Notes: a model not told the origin generated them from the letters alone. A DNA stretch of 64,000 nt from an uncultured Methanolobus sp. (GCF_963665675.1 NZ_OY762426.1:868001-932000); one strand, 5' to 3'; shown: positions 1 through 9,824, counted from the stretch's first letter. Translations and numbers: made by a program.

Positions 1-2
1 CT

Positions 3-695
3 GCAAAAGAGTCCGTTGAAAACAAGAAAGGACAGGGCCGTAAAGGAAAGTCCGGAAAGAAGGATAATAAGCCTAAACCCGTCGATGGGTCAACAGAAGA
101 TGATGAAATGGATGATGAAGATGAAGTAATTACAGAGGAATCTGTTTTTGTAATGCCTGGTGATTTTGTAGGAACTACTGAAGAGTTCAAAGCAGGTGAA
201 GGAACTTATGTCAATGTTGCAGATATTCATTCACTTAATACCGGATATGTTAAGGTAAACAGGAAGTCAAGGACAATTTCCGTTGTACCCAGAACCAGCA
301 TACCACCTGAGATTGTTGAAGGCGACATTATTATTGGAAACGTTGTCAACATGCGCGACTCAGTTGCTCTTGTTGAGATTGGAGCTATAAAGGGCAAAGG
401 AGAACGTGAGTTCCAGACAAATGGTGCTGCGGCAATCCATGTTTCCAATGTAAAGGATTCCTATGTCAAGAACCTTGGCTATGAGTTCTCTCTTTCTGAT
501 GTTGTTAAGGCCAAGGTCATCAACACCCAGAACATGCGTCTGAGTACCGATGAAAACTCTCTTGGAGTAATGAAGGCATTTTGTTCAAAATGTCACAGCC
601 CAATGGTAAAGGACAACAAGAAACTGAAATGTCCGCAATGTGGTCGCACAGAAACAAGAAAGATTTCCGTGGACTATGGGACCGGAATCGTTTAA
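3..695 (+). CDS. csl4: Exosome RNA-binding subunit Csl4, 5' end outside the window
   Basis: Csl4 caps the archaeal RNA exosome, binds RNA and recruits substrate for 3'-5' decay in the cytoplasm. Counting from the ATG at 108, the order is a short N-terminal exosome domain beginning VMPGDF (residues 15-35), an S1-type OB fold (about 65-145) and a C-terminal zinc ribbon with C159-x2-C162 and C175-x2-C178. The reading frame is open to base 3 with no stop. The ATG at 108 lacks a ribosome site, so the true start probably lies upstream of the window. The upstream part encodes a Lys/Gly-rich then Asp/Glu-rich stretch that Csl4 proteins usually lack. The gene lies 70 bases ahead of rpoL, a common archaeal arrangement. 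Confidence 0.93.
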   Translation, partial: AKESVENKKGQGRKGKSGKKDNKPKPVDGSTEDDEMDDEDEVITEESVFVMPGDFVGTTEEFKAGEGTYVNVADIHSLNTGYVKVNRKSRTISVVPRTSIPPEIVEGDIIIGNVVNMRDSVALVEIGAIKGKGEREFQTNGAAAIHVSNVKDSYVKNLGYEFSLSDVVKAKVINTQNMRLSTDENSLGVMKAFCSKCHSPMVKDNKKLKCPQCGRTETRKISVDYGTGIV

Positions 696-765
696 TCGAA
701 TTATCGTTTGATTATAGTTTAAACATATAATTTAATAATTGCACATTACTTATGGTGAGATAAAG

Positions 766-1044
766 ATGGAATTGAAGATCATTGATAAAACAGAAGACGA
801 GATGCATCTTGAGATAATTGGTGAGAACCATACTCTTCTTAACATGCTCAAGTCCGCTCTGCTCGATGACAAGAGAGTTCAGATAGCAACATACGACATG
901 AAACACGTATCAATTAGTGATCCTATCCTTTTTGTAAAAACGGATGGTGCAGATCCTATTGAGGTCGTAAAGGATGCTGCTAAAAATATCGTAATTGATT
1001 GCGATGAGTTCCTTAACGTTTTTAAAACAGCTATTGATATTTAA
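766..1044 (+). CDS. rpoL: DNA-directed RNA polymerase subunit L
   Basis: This is the small archaeal Rpo11/RPB11-like subunit, which pairs with subunit D to form the assembly platform of RNA polymerase. The 92-residue product has the family's usual length. It shows the typical motif ENHTLLNMLKSALLDD (about residues 19-34), equivalent to the alpha-subunit dimerisation helix. The ATG at 766 is chosen over an in-frame TTG at 739 because GGTGAG lies 7 bases upstream and the family starts at MELKII. A strong terminator follows directly. Confidence 0.95.
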   Translation: MELKIIDKTEDEMHLEIIGENHTLLNMLKSALLDDKRVQIATYDMKHVSISDPILFVKTDGADPIEVVKDAAKNIVIDCDEFLNVFKTAIDI

Positions 1045-1058
1045 TCTGGTTTAAAGTT

Positions 1059-1080
1059 GCACTTCGGTGCTCTTTTTTTT
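1059..1080 (+). terminator. Hairpin-plus-T-tract terminator after rpoL
   Basis: A 4-bp stem with a TTCG loop (GCAC-TTCG-GTGC, 1059-1070) is followed by TC and eight T. It sits 15 bases after the rpoL stop and would end the csl4-rpoL transcript. Confidence 0.7.
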
Positions 1081-1188
1081 ATTATACTTACTCTTAGCTG
1101 GAACTTTCCGGATTGCCTGGTTGCATAGTATCAAGTATTTTGCAATGAACATTTTTAACTAGTATTGGAAAGTTCAATATCAGTGTAA

Positions 1189-2370
<1,182 letters not shown>

Positions 2371-2445
2371 AGTAACTATTCAGGTACTTTTTTCTCATTT
2401 TTATCTTCATTTTGCTTTTTACTGATTTTGCCGGTCTTAATGAGA

Positions 2446-2457
2446 TTATATATATAC
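2446..2457 (+). promoter_or_regulatory. TATA box ahead of mscS
   Basis: TTATATATATAC at 2446-2457 is a good archaeal TATA element about 50 bases before the mscS start. A T-rich stretch from 2387 to 2420 lies just upstream and may terminate the pscS transcript. Confidence 0.55.
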
Positions 2458-2506
2458 AATGTCGGATTATAGGATTATTCTGAATTTTAAATAAGGATAT
2501 TCCTCT

Positions 2507-3403
2507 ATGACAAAAAAGACACCACGTAGTGGCTTGATATATGTGAAGTCAAAACTGATGCACAGGTCACTGAATACTTTCTTCCTGTTCTTCGCTTTGA
2601 TGGTAATAATTGCCCAGGGCATAGTCACTGCTGATGAGAAACAGATATTTGATGTCCCTGAAGTGGTGACAGGTACTCTGGGTGCTCTTGTAATCATTTT
2701 TGTGTCCTATGCCATTACAACTCTTTTCACGAAGCTGACTGTGAACCGTTTCCTCAATTACTTCGAGGAGATGGGGGAAATAGAGGAACGTATACTCATG
2801 GGTAAGATGTATGTCTGGTTCGTATATCTCCTTGCTACAATGGTGGTTTTCTCACAGCTGGGTATTAACATTAACAATATTGCCATTTTCCTTGGTCTGA
2901 TAACCACTGGTTTTGCCTTTGCTATCAGGGATGTCATCTTATCTTATTTCATCTGGTTCATACTACTTACCAAGAAGCCTTTCAAGATAGGGGATCACAT
3001 CAGGGTGGGTGATGATGATTACCTAGAGGGCCAGGTTAAGCATATAGGTCTTTTCTATGTGGTCGTTACTCCCACGCCGGAGACCTACGATGATTACTTC
3101 AAGATTCCTAACAAAGTCTTTCTGGAGCAGCCTATTAAGAACCATGGAAAGGGCGAGTTTAGAAATGAGTTCGATATGTATTTTGGCATGGATGAGGTTC
3201 CTGATGACCTTCCTGCAAAGATTGAGGTCCTGAAGGAGAAGGTCTGTAACACACTCAATGTCAGTGTAAGCTTTTTCCTTGGTTCTGACAGCAATGGTGT
3301 CAGGATCACTGTCTACTACAAATCTACTTTTGAGCGTCGGGAGCAGGTCAGGCATCAGATCATAAGTCTGATGCTTGATGAACTGATGCCATCTGATAAT
3401 TGA
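2507..3403 (+). CDS. MscS-family mechanosensitive channel
   Basis: A small-conductance mechanosensitive channel of the cell membrane, opening on tension to release solutes during hypo-osmotic shock. It has three hydrophobic segments near residues 21-40, 55-76 and 100-120. A pore-lining segment follows (about 122-150, IAIFLGLITTGFAFAIRD). Next comes the MscS beta domain with KPFKIGDHIRVGD, then an alpha/beta C-terminal domain. At 298 residues it is close to the minimal MscS size. It is a single gene with its own TATA box; downstream is the intergenic repeat copy A. Confidence 0.9.
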   Translation: MTKKTPRSGLIYVKSKLMHRSLNTFFLFFALMVIIAQGIVTADEKQIFDVPEVVTGTLGALVIIFVSYAITTLFTKLTVNRFLNYFEEMGEIEERILMGKMYVWFVYLLATMVVFSQLGININNIAIFLGLITTGFAFAIRDVILSYFIWFILLTKKPFKIGDHIRVGDDDYLEGQVKHIGLFYVVVTPTPETYDDYFKIPNKVFLEQPIKNHGKGEFRNEFDMYFGMDEVPDDLPAKIEVLKEKVCNTLNVSVSFFLGSDSNGVRITVYYKSTFERREQVRHQIISLMLDELMPSDN

Positions 3404-3441
3404 TCTTTTGGTGCAGGTTGGTTAATTATCATTCTATGGAA

Positions 3442-3775
3442 TCTGTAGAAATCGTGTAATATTAGCGACACAAAATTATTTTTTTTATGTTCACAAAAAC
3501 AATACGTAATCTAAATACAAAGTAATTATCCACCGAAGGCGGCACATTCCTATGCTGCAACACCGAAGATTATTATAATGGCTATTGTATTTTTACTGAG
3601 AACTCTGCAGGATTTTTTCAAAGAAAGTACAGGATATTTGCAGTTTATTTTGTTTTTTATTGTGGGAAAACGCCGGCTTCGCCGGACCCTTCGGGATTAA
3701 TCAAGTTATTCATGACTTACGATAAATCAATTTATAAACATTTTTAATGTTTTAATGGAAGGAATTCTACAGACC
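3442..3775 (+). repeat. Dispersed hairpin repeat, copy A (forward)
   Basis: One of four related intergenic elements (others near 5943, 30002 and 41428). It starts TCTGTAGAAAT and ends AATTCTACAGA, so the ends are inverted. Module 1 holds the hairpin CCACCGAAGGCGG (3531-3543) followed by CACATTCC. Module 2 holds GGGAAAACGCCGGC, then a GCCGGC-TTC-GCCGG stem-loop, a CCC-TTC-GGG stem-loop (about 3663-3698) and AAGTTATTCATGACT. No transposase or ORF lies inside. The rest of the gap to the aminotransferase (3776-3919) is AT-rich with an imperfect inverted repeat near 3795-3832. Confidence 0.8.
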
Positions 3776-3919
3776 TCTTCTAACTTTAGTTCATAATTCA
3801 ACTTAAGCTCAATAGCTTGATTAAGGTTGAATAACTTCTACAGATAATTACAGCATGTCCCTGATAATGCCGGGATTGTTGTGAGTAGACCTGAGTTCGA
3901 TACAGGAAAGTGATAAACA

Positions 3920-5128
3920 ATGTCTAGCAAGGACACAATTGAAATAGAAAACAAGTATTTTGCACCATTCTTCGTGAAACAGAAGATCTCTATCGAAAAA
4001 GGAGAGGGAGTTTATGTATGGGACGAAGAGGGAAGAAGATACCTTGACTTCACAGCCGGCTGGGGTGTGACATGCATTGGTCATGCAAACCCGGTAATCA
4101 CTGATGCTCTGTCAGATCAGGGAAGTAAGATCATCCAGAACCCAAATTCGGGACTTACATATTCACCGGCACGTGCACGCCTGCTGTCTCTTCTGGCAGA
4201 AGTTCTTCCACCTCACCTGACAAGGATTTTTTTCACAAACAGCGGAGCTGAGACAAACGATGCTGCCATCAAGCTGGCCAGGAAGGTGACAGGAAGGCCA
4301 GAGATAGTTTCAACTTACCAGAGTTTCCATGGACGGACTATCAGTACTGCATCAGCAACTGGCCAGGCCAAGAACAGGGACAGGTATAACCCTCTTATGC
4401 CCAATTATCGCTTTATTCCATACAATGACCTGAATGCAATGACAGATACGCTGGATGAGAGTGTTGCAGCGGTTATTATTGAACCGATTCAGGGTGAGGG
4501 CGGGATCCGCATACCTTCCGAAGAGTATCTGAAAGGTGTCAGTGATCTCTGTAAGAAGAACGGAAGCCTGCTCATTATGGATGAGGTCCAGACCGGTTTT
4601 TTCAGGACAGGACCTGCTTTTGTTACAGGTGCGTATAATGTTAAGGCTGATTTCGTGACAATGGCAAAGGGAATTGCAGGCGGCTTCCCGTTCGGTGCAT
4701 TTGCAATGTCAGAAGAGGTTGCGGAGAAAATTGAGATTGGTGACCATGGCGGTACTTACTGTGGTAATCCCCTTGGTTGTGCTGTTTCCTATGCAGTGAT
4801 CAAATATCTTCTTGACAACAATATCTCTGAAAATGTGGGGATAATGGGTCGATTAGCCTTAAGCCGGATGAAAGAATGGCAGAATGCATATGGAGATGCA
4901 GTTTCCGGTGTGCGTGGGAAAGGCCTTCTTATAATGATCGATTTTAAGGATCAGGATATCTGTACAAAAATCAAAGATGAATGCCAGTCCAGGGGTCTGC
5001 TTGTTACCCAGACACAGGGTATTGGAATAAGGATATTCCCTGCTTTGAACATTACTGAAGATGAAATTCAAGAAGGCTTGCAAATAATGGAAGATGCAAT
5101 TTCAAGTGTTGTGAAGAGTGGCCTTTGA
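3920..5128 (+). CDS. Class III PLP aminotransferase, acetylornithine/4-aminobutyrate type
   Basis: A 402-residue fold-type I aminotransferase of the ArgD/GabT/OAT group. Visible hallmarks are the SGAETNDAAIKLAR region (108-121), the DEVQTGF motif carrying the PLP-ring aspartate D221, and TMAKGIAGG with the PLP lysine K250. Substrate cannot be set from sequence: an acetylornithine, 4-aminobutyrate or ornithine enzyme is possible, and no arginine or polyamine genes lie next to it. It is a single gene followed by a T-rich run (5139-5160) that probably ends transcription. Confidence 0.85.
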   Translation: MSSKDTIEIENKYFAPFFVKQKISIEKGEGVYVWDEEGRRYLDFTAGWGVTCIGHANPVITDALSDQGSKIIQNPNSGLTYSPARARLLSLLAEVLPPHLTRIFFTNSGAETNDAAIKLARKVTGRPEIVSTYQSFHGRTISTASATGQAKNRDRYNPLMPNYRFIPYNDLNAMTDTLDESVAAVIIEPIQGEGGIRIPSEEYLKGVSDLCKKNGSLLIMDEVQTGFFRTGPAFVTGAYNVKADFVTMAKGIAGGFPFGAFAMSEEVAEKIEIGDHGGTYCGNPLGCAVSYAVIKYLLDNNISENVGIMGRLALSRMKEWQNAYGDAVSGVRGKGLLIMIDFKDQDICTKIKDECQSRGLLVTQTQGIGIRIFPALNITEDEIQEGLQIMEDAISSVVKSGL

Positions 5129-5183
5129 TTGCTGTTCTCTTCATTCATTTTTTCTTTTTTGCTTATGGGTTGCAGACAATTAT

Positions 5184-5894
5184 TCACAACTTGCAAAGAT
5201 GTTCTGCTAACCATTGTCTGTAAAAGCTGAGCTGGTCTGGTGTGTGGAAGTAATGTTCTCCGTTTTCCATTACTGCCAGATTACAATTGAATTCCTTTGC
5301 AAAAGAACTCACAATACCAAATTCGCAAACGTTATCCTCTTTTCCATAAAGGATGGCAGTAGAACTATCCCAGTGAAGAATCGAATTTTCTTTAACATAG
5401 CAATAGTAATCCCAGTACAATGTCTGTCCAACAGGTGTGGGGATTTCCTGTTCCTTCTTCAATTGTTCTTCGCTTATGTTGAACCATGTCATCATATTGT
5501 CAATGATGCGCTCCATGTTAACAACAGGAGAAAGGAACAAACATTGCTGTAAGGGAAGTTCTTTAAAGGCAAGCAGGCTGAAATATGCTCCCATGCTGCA
5601 GGCAAATAAGCTGATGTCATCGGCTTTTGTTTGTGCATATTCCATGATCTTGCAAAGATCACTGACACAGTTCTGAACTTTACAAAGCGTAGATTTATCT
5701 TTTCTGTCTCCGTGCTGTGGCAGGTCAAAACTAAGGACCTGATACCCCAGAGGAACTGCTTCTTCGGCAAGAATGGAAATGGGTGTGTCCGTTTTGTGCG
5801 ACATGTTTCCATGAACCGCCACAAACAGTTTTTGGCTGTCCTCTCCCCACAGTACAGCCGGGATGTTATCTATTAGCAAATTACGTTTTATCAT
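5184..5894 (-). CDS. Alpha/beta-hydrolase fold protein
   Basis: A 236-residue alpha/beta hydrolase, probably a cytosolic serine esterase or acyl hydrolase of unknown substrate. It shows the oxyanion region VAVHGNMSH, the strand-loop LSFDLPQHG, and the nucleophile elbow FACSMGAY, in which the usual first glycine of GxSxG is alanine. A late ILYGKEDNV (acid) and a catalytic-type histidine in NGEHYF follow. The start is the ATG ending at 5894, because GGAG lies 6 bases before it; two earlier in-frame ATGs lack this. Repeat copy B begins about 50 bases upstream. Confidence 0.75.
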   Translation of the reverse strand: MIKRNLLIDNIPAVLWGEDSQKLFVAVHGNMSHKTDTPISILAEEAVPLGYQVLSFDLPQHGDRKDKSTLCKVQNCVSDLCKIMEYAQTKADDISLFACSMGAYFSLLAFKELPLQQCLFLSPVVNMERIIDNMMTWFNISEEQLKKEQEIPTPVGQTLYWDYYCYVKENSILHWDSSTAILYGKEDNVCEFGIVSSFAKEFNCNLAVMENGEHYFHTPDQLSFYRQWLAEHLCKL

Positions 5895-5942
5895 TATTAG
5901 CTCCATATTACGAGTTAAAGACATATATTAAGAATCCTATTT

Positions 5943-6139
5943 CGGGCTTTGTAGAAATCTTCTCATCAGAACTTAAAGGAAAGCATGCCGGTTTTGTCAG
6001 GAAAATATGACTTACCGTGGGTCATGAATAACCTGATTAATCCCGAAGGGTCCGGCAAAGCCGGCGTTTTCCCATAAGAAGAATCAAAATAATCTGCATA
6101 ATCTCAAAATGTTTTCTTTGAGGCCTCCTGTAGAATTAT
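5943..6139 (-). repeat. Dispersed hairpin repeat, copy B (reverse, module 2 only)
   Basis: In reverse orientation this carries GGGAAAACGCCGGC, a GCCGGC-TTT-GCCGG stem and CCC-TTC-GGG (about 6039-6073), then the AAGTTATTCATGAC-like sequence degenerated to GGTTATTCATGACC. It is bounded on the plus strand by TTTGTAGAAAT (about 5949) and CCTGTAGAATT (about 6128). It lacks the CCGAAGGCGG module found in copies A, C and D, suggesting module 2 can exist alone. It abuts the 5'-truncated flavoprotein gene. Confidence 0.75.
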
Positions 6140-6152
6140 CAGCATAAATGCA

Positions 6153-6563
6153 GTGATGCATTCTTTCCTTGAAAGATGGTATCAATTCAGGCACCGTGAG
6201 GCTGATATTCTCTGGGGAAAACTTGCGGTCACCGTGAGTCTCGGAGGTGCGGACCCTGCGCCGCCTACCGAGGTACTGAACTCATTCTGCACTTATAATA
6301 TGATCAAGGTTGTTGATAACGTTCAGGGCACAGGTGCTTTTGGATGCTACTACTGTGGATATGGTGAAACCTGCAAAGTAGGGGGGCACTATGCGATCAA
6401 CGGACCAGACTGTCCGATCAATGATGATATAATACCTGATGTTACAAAGGATGAAAAAGTGATGCTTGCAGCCGGGCAGGCAGGTAAGAAGCTTGGTGAG
6501 CAACTGCGCTCTCCTGATTACGACCGCATGAGCACAGCACAGGAAGTCAGAAGCGCTTTATGA
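6153..6563 (+). pseudogene. 5'-truncated flavodoxin-family (iron-sulfur-flavoprotein-like) reductase
   Basis: The 136-residue reading frame starts at MMHSFLERW, which resembles the middle of NAD(P)H/FMN reductase-like flavodoxins (the loop after the FMN-phosphate site). It continues with AVTVSLGG and a Cys-rich segment CYYCGYGETC, then ends normally. The N-terminal half, with the first beta-alpha-beta unit that holds FMN, is missing. The repeat copy B ends 13 bases upstream, so the front was probably lost at that junction. Family assignment is by pattern only; a genuine short protein is possible but less likely. Confidence 0.5.
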
Positions 6564-6614
6564 TGTTTTGTCTTCAGGTGCGACAGGGATAATTTGTATA
6601 GTTGACACTGTTTT

Positions 6615-7631
6615 TCAATCTTTAAGAGAATCCAGTTCGTCATTGTAAGTTTCGATGGAATTGGATATCTCTTCCATCTCGGTATATTTGGCGATGTGGA
6701 ATATAGCATCTCCTTCATGAGCAAGTGGCAGGTTAGTTTTTCCGATAACGATACCGAAAACTGAACTTGTGACCTTTGTTTCGATCTCGCCAAGCGGGTC
6801 ATTGATATATGCCAGCAGGTCCCCTTCCTTTACCGAGGTTCCAAGGGGGACGATAGAACGGAGTATGCCGCTTTCAGGTGCTCTTATCCATTGGGTGTCA
6901 GAGGAAATTACCGTGCTATAACTTTTCTTCTTCCTGGCCTTTGGTCTCATATCTAAGTGGGACATTACTCCAAGTATTCCACGAACGCCTGCTCTTATGG
7001 CAACTTCATCAAAGCGAAGAGCTTCTCCGGCTTCGTAGAGCAGTACCGGTATGTTGCGGTCTCTGGCAGCTTCACGAAGAGACCCGTCCCGAAGCTCTGT
7101 GTGAATCACAACAGGTACACCAAATGCGCGTGCCAGATCTTCTGTTTCCTTGTTATCTTTAAGGTATGCGCGTATCTGGGGCAGATTGTCTCTGGCAACA
7201 GCTCCGGTGTGTAAATCTATAATATGTGTGCATTTCTCTACAATCTCTTCCATAAGGATGTTGGCAAGACGTGATGCCATCGATCCTTTTTTTGAGCCGG
7301 GAAATGACCTGTTGAGGTCTCTTCTGTCCGGAAGGTAACGGGATTGTGATACAAAACCGAACACGTTCACAATGGGTATGGCAATAAGAGTACCTTTCAG
7401 GTTATTCACTGTTTTATGTTTGAGCAAACGGCGAATGATCTCAACGCCGTTTATTTCATCTCCGTGAATTGCAGCACAAACCAGCAGGCATGGTCCCGGT
7501 TTATTTCCATGTATGACATGTACTGGCATGGATGCCGATGCATGAGTATAAAAATCAGGAATGGGTAGTTCTACAGACTTTCTGGTCCCCGGCTGGATGA
7601 CAGTGCCGGCAATTGATATTGCTTCCTGCAT
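6615..7631 (-). CDS. Succinylglutamate desuccinylase/aspartoacylase-family zinc hydrolase
   Basis: M14-type zinc carboxypeptidase-like enzyme that removes acyl or aminoacyl groups from an amino-acid side chain. The zinc ligands are visible: HGDE (H56, E59) and DLHTG (H141). NRSFPG (107-112) contributes a substrate arginine. Residues about 245-320 form a biotinyl-lipoyl-like beta domain (APESGILRSIVPLGTSVKEGDLLAYI), typical of this subgroup. It is the last gene of a three-gene operon with the RimK-like ligase (the stop of that gene is 3 bases upstream) and the retropepsin-like protease. This suggests it acts on a peptide or amino acid tag added by the ligase. ATG at 7631 is preferred over the adjacent TTG. 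Confidence 0.8.
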   Translation of the reverse strand: MQEAISIAGTVIQPGTRKSVELPIPDFYTHASASMPVHVIHGNKPGPCLLVCAAIHGDEINGVEIIRRLLKHKTVNNLKGTLIAIPIVNVFGFVSQSRYLPDRRDLNRSFPGSKKGSMASRLANILMEEIVEKCTHIIDLHTGAVARDNLPQIRAYLKDNKETEDLARAFGVPVVIHTELRDGSLREAARDRNIPVLLYEAGEALRFDEVAIRAGVRGILGVMSHLDMRPKARKKKSYSTVISSDTQWIRAPESGILRSIVPLGTSVKEGDLLAYINDPLGEIETKVTSSVFGIVIGKTNLPLAHEGDAIFHIAKYTEMEEISNSIETYNDELDSLKD

Positions 7632-7634
7632 CAA

Positions 7635-8540
7635 TTAACCTTTTCCTTTTGTTGCAGTCTTACCGAATTTACTATTTTTCTCGATGTACTCTATGATCAT
7701 GCCTGCTATGTCTTTTCCTGTGGTGTTCTCGATGCCTTCAAGACCCGGACTGGAATTTACTTCCATTACGACCGGTCCGTGGTTGGAACGTAAAAGGTCA
7801 ACACCCGCAACGTTAAGTCCCATTATTTTTGCAGCACGCGCAGCAGTAGAGCGTTCTTCAGGTGTTATCCTGATCGGTGATGCGGTTCCGCCACGGTGCA
7901 TGTTAGACCTGAACTCTCCTTCAGGTCCCTGCCTTTTCATGGCCGCAACAACTTTCCCACCGACTACAAAACAGCGAATATCTGCTCCATTTGACTCTTT
8001 TATGTATTCCTGCACCAGGATATTTGCTTTGACTCCCATGAAACCTTCTATAATACTTTCAGCAGCTTTCTGGCTTTCTGCAAGTACTACTCCAATTCCC
8101 TGGGTGCCTTCAAGGAGTTTGATGACCAGAGGGGCTCCTCCGACCATTGCTATCATGTCTTTTACATCACCGGGTTTGCTTGCGTAAACTGTCACAGGCA
8201 AACCTATACCTTTTCTGGATAACAACTGCAAAGAGCGTAGTTTGTCTCTTGAACGTGTAATTGCTACTGATTCATTTAATGGAAAAACGCCCATCATTTC
8301 AAATTGTCGCAGTACGGCTGCACCATAGGATGTGACCGATGCTCCTATCCGGGGAATTACAGCATCAACATTTGTGACTTCCTCTCCTTTGTAATGGATG
8401 GAGGGCTTGTGGGAGGTGACGTTCATGTAAGCACGCAATACGTCTATTACCTGAACTTCATGTCCTCTTTCTTCAGCGGCTTCTATTAATCTGCGTGATG
8501 AGTAAAGTTTGCTGTTTCTTGACAGTAAAGCAATTTTCAT
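7635..8540 (-). CDS. RimK-family ATP-grasp amino-acid ligase
   Basis: ATP-grasp ligase that joins an amino acid (usually glutamate) to a carboxylate of a protein, peptide or cofactor. The 301-residue product shows the N-terminal RimK domain and an ATP-binding central domain with [15 protein letters not shown] (the glycine loop). VQEYI follows, then the Mg-binding [14 protein letters not shown] near the C-terminus. Start is supported by AGAGGATAATA before ATG. RimK in bacteria modifies ribosomal protein S6, which archaea lack, and CofF/MptN relatives glutamylate F420 or tetrahydrosarcinapterin. Operon company with a retropepsin-like protease and an aspartoacylase-like hydrolase points to a reversible peptide modification of unknown target. 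Confidence 0.85.
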   Translation of the reverse strand: MKIALLSRNSKLYSSRRLIEAAEERGHEVQVIDVLRAYMNVTSHKPSIHYKGEEVTNVDAVIPRIGASVTSYGAAVLRQFEMMGVFPLNESVAITRSRDKLRSLQLLSRKGIGLPVTVYASKPGDVKDMIAMVGGAPLVIKLLEGTQGIGVVLAESQKAAESIIEGFMGVKANILVQEYIKESNGADIRCFVVGGKVVAAMKRQGPEGEFRSNMHRGGTASPIRITPEERSTAARAAKIMGLNVAGVDLLRSNHGPVVMEVNSSPGLEGIENTTGKDIAGMIIEYIEKNSKFGKTATKGKG

Positions 8541-8549
8541 TATTATCCT

Positions 8550-9017
8550 CTATTTTAATCCGTACACATGTTTTGCGTCTTTTTTTCCACATTTAAAAGA
8601 TGCAGCAGGGTTTACCACGGCCCGGTTGTTCAGGGCGGTACGCCCCAGCAGCATTTTAAAACGCATGGTGTCACGGTCAGTAAGTGTTAGTTCTATGGGG
8701 AAGGAATATGTGTCAATTACAATAAGTGTTTCGATGACATAGCGCATTTCCCTGTGACCACCGGAGTCGGTAACCTGCCGCTGCTCTTTTACCGGAGCAG
8801 TACACTTGACAATGAATTCCTGGTTTTTCTGCACCGGATGCACCAGGAACCGGATCATGTCAATACCGTCCTCGGTATATTGCTCAATATCAAAAGCATG
8901 CAATGCCGATGTCCTTGCACCGGTGTCAACCTTTGCTTTTATGGCTGGAAGCCCGAGTTCAGGTAAACTGACCCACTCTCTCCATCCAAGCGTGATAAGC
9001 TGTTCATTTTTTGTCAT
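8550..9017 (-). CDS. RimB-type ATP-dependent zinc protease, retropepsin-like (PF05618 family)
   Basis: A 155-residue single-domain protein with an aspartic-protease-like motif KAKVDTGARTSALHA (D31-T32-G33-A34, H40) and MLLGRTAL near the C-terminus, as in the family often encoded beside RimK. In bacteria such proteins stimulate RimK or trim its product; the archaeal role is unknown. First gene of the operon; RimK follows after 9 bases. The ATG at 9017, with GTGAG about 10 bases upstream, is chosen over a TTG 36 bases earlier. Confidence 0.8.
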   Translation of the reverse strand: MTKNEQLITLGWREWVSLPELGLPAIKAKVDTGARTSALHAFDIEQYTEDGIDMIRFLVHPVQKNQEFIVKCTAPVKEQRQVTDSGGHREMRYVIETLIVIDTYSFPIELTLTDRDTMRFKMLLGRTALNNRAVVNPAASFKCGKKDAKHVYGLK

Positions 9018-9183
9018 CTGGATTTTCTCACATACTTTTTTGCAATTTGACAATTAGTTCAAAAGTGGTATTTTTACCTTTATGGGTCTGAATGTATATA
9101 GAGACCCTGTCTGCATAGTTTGTTCTGAGTTTAAAATAACTGAACCTGCAGGTGCAATACGGACTATGGTCTATTATGCGTGG

Positions 9184-9192
9184 GTATATAAG
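9184..9192 (+). promoter_or_regulatory. TATA box for the J-domain gene
   Basis: GTATATAAG lies about 50 bases before the J-domain protein start, in the divergent gap shared with the RimB-like gene. Confidence 0.5.
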
Positions 9193-9239
9193 GGAGAATA
9201 GCATGGTAGAGACCCCAAAAACGAAATTGAGTGAATAAA

Positions 9240-9773
9240 ATGCTTAAAATAAAAGGACATGAAATTGGTTCGGTAGTTGTTAAGGGTGCCAGTAACAGAA
9301 GGGCCATACAATTTCAGAATAACATTATTACGGTCCTAAGGAAGATCGGTGTTAACGAAAATGACATTGATATCCCTCTTGAACGTATGGCAATGAAAAA
9401 GGCTAAAGCTTCTGCAACCTGGTGGATATCAGATGAAAGGATGCATTACAGCCACAGTATGCAGAAGAACTACGTGGAGAATCTCTATGTCCTGTCCAGG
9501 GTAATTGAGATAGAGGCTGGCAGGGTTCTTTCCGGGGAAAATACATTATCCGAGTTTATCTCTGAGTTCAAAGAGGATTCTGATGTTTTTAATAAACGTC
9601 TTGATGCACGCGAGTTCTTCGGTTGTGACCACGATGAGACTGATTTTGAGGTCATAAATCAAAAATACAAGGCGCTGTCAAAAGAGCTTCATCCCGACAA
9701 ACCGACCGGAGATATTGAGAAATTCAAACAACTGAATGTTGCACATAAGATACTGAAGAGAGAATTGACATAA
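9240..9773 (+). CDS. Protein with a C-terminal J domain
   Basis: A 177-residue cytosolic protein. The last 55 residues form a J domain (AREFFGCDHDE... YKALSKELHPDKP) with the HPD motif at about 151-153, which stimulates Hsp70/DnaK ATPase. The first 120 residues have no family I recognise; they are basic and helical with AMKKAKASATWWISDER. The J domain is C-terminal, unlike DnaJ, so this is a specialised co-chaperone or a J-fold adaptor. An in-frame GTG lies 9 bases upstream of the chosen ATG. A hairpin terminator follows. Confidence 0.7.
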   Translation: MLKIKGHEIGSVVVKGASNRRAIQFQNNIITVLRKIGVNENDIDIPLERMAMKKAKASATWWISDERMHYSHSMQKNYVENLYVLSRVIEIEAGRVLSGENTLSEFISEFKEDSDVFNKRLDAREFFGCDHDETDFEVINQKYKALSKELHPDKPTGDIEKFKQLNVAHKILKRELT

Positions 9774-9824
9774 GGTAAGTCGACCGGTGTATTAAAACCG
9801 GGCGCAGCAGTTTCGTGCAATAAT

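Noticed and set aside
3776..3919. Riboswitch or leader before the aminotransferase
   Set aside because: There is an imperfect inverted repeat (about 3795-3832), but it does not match a riboswitch class I know and no terminator follows.
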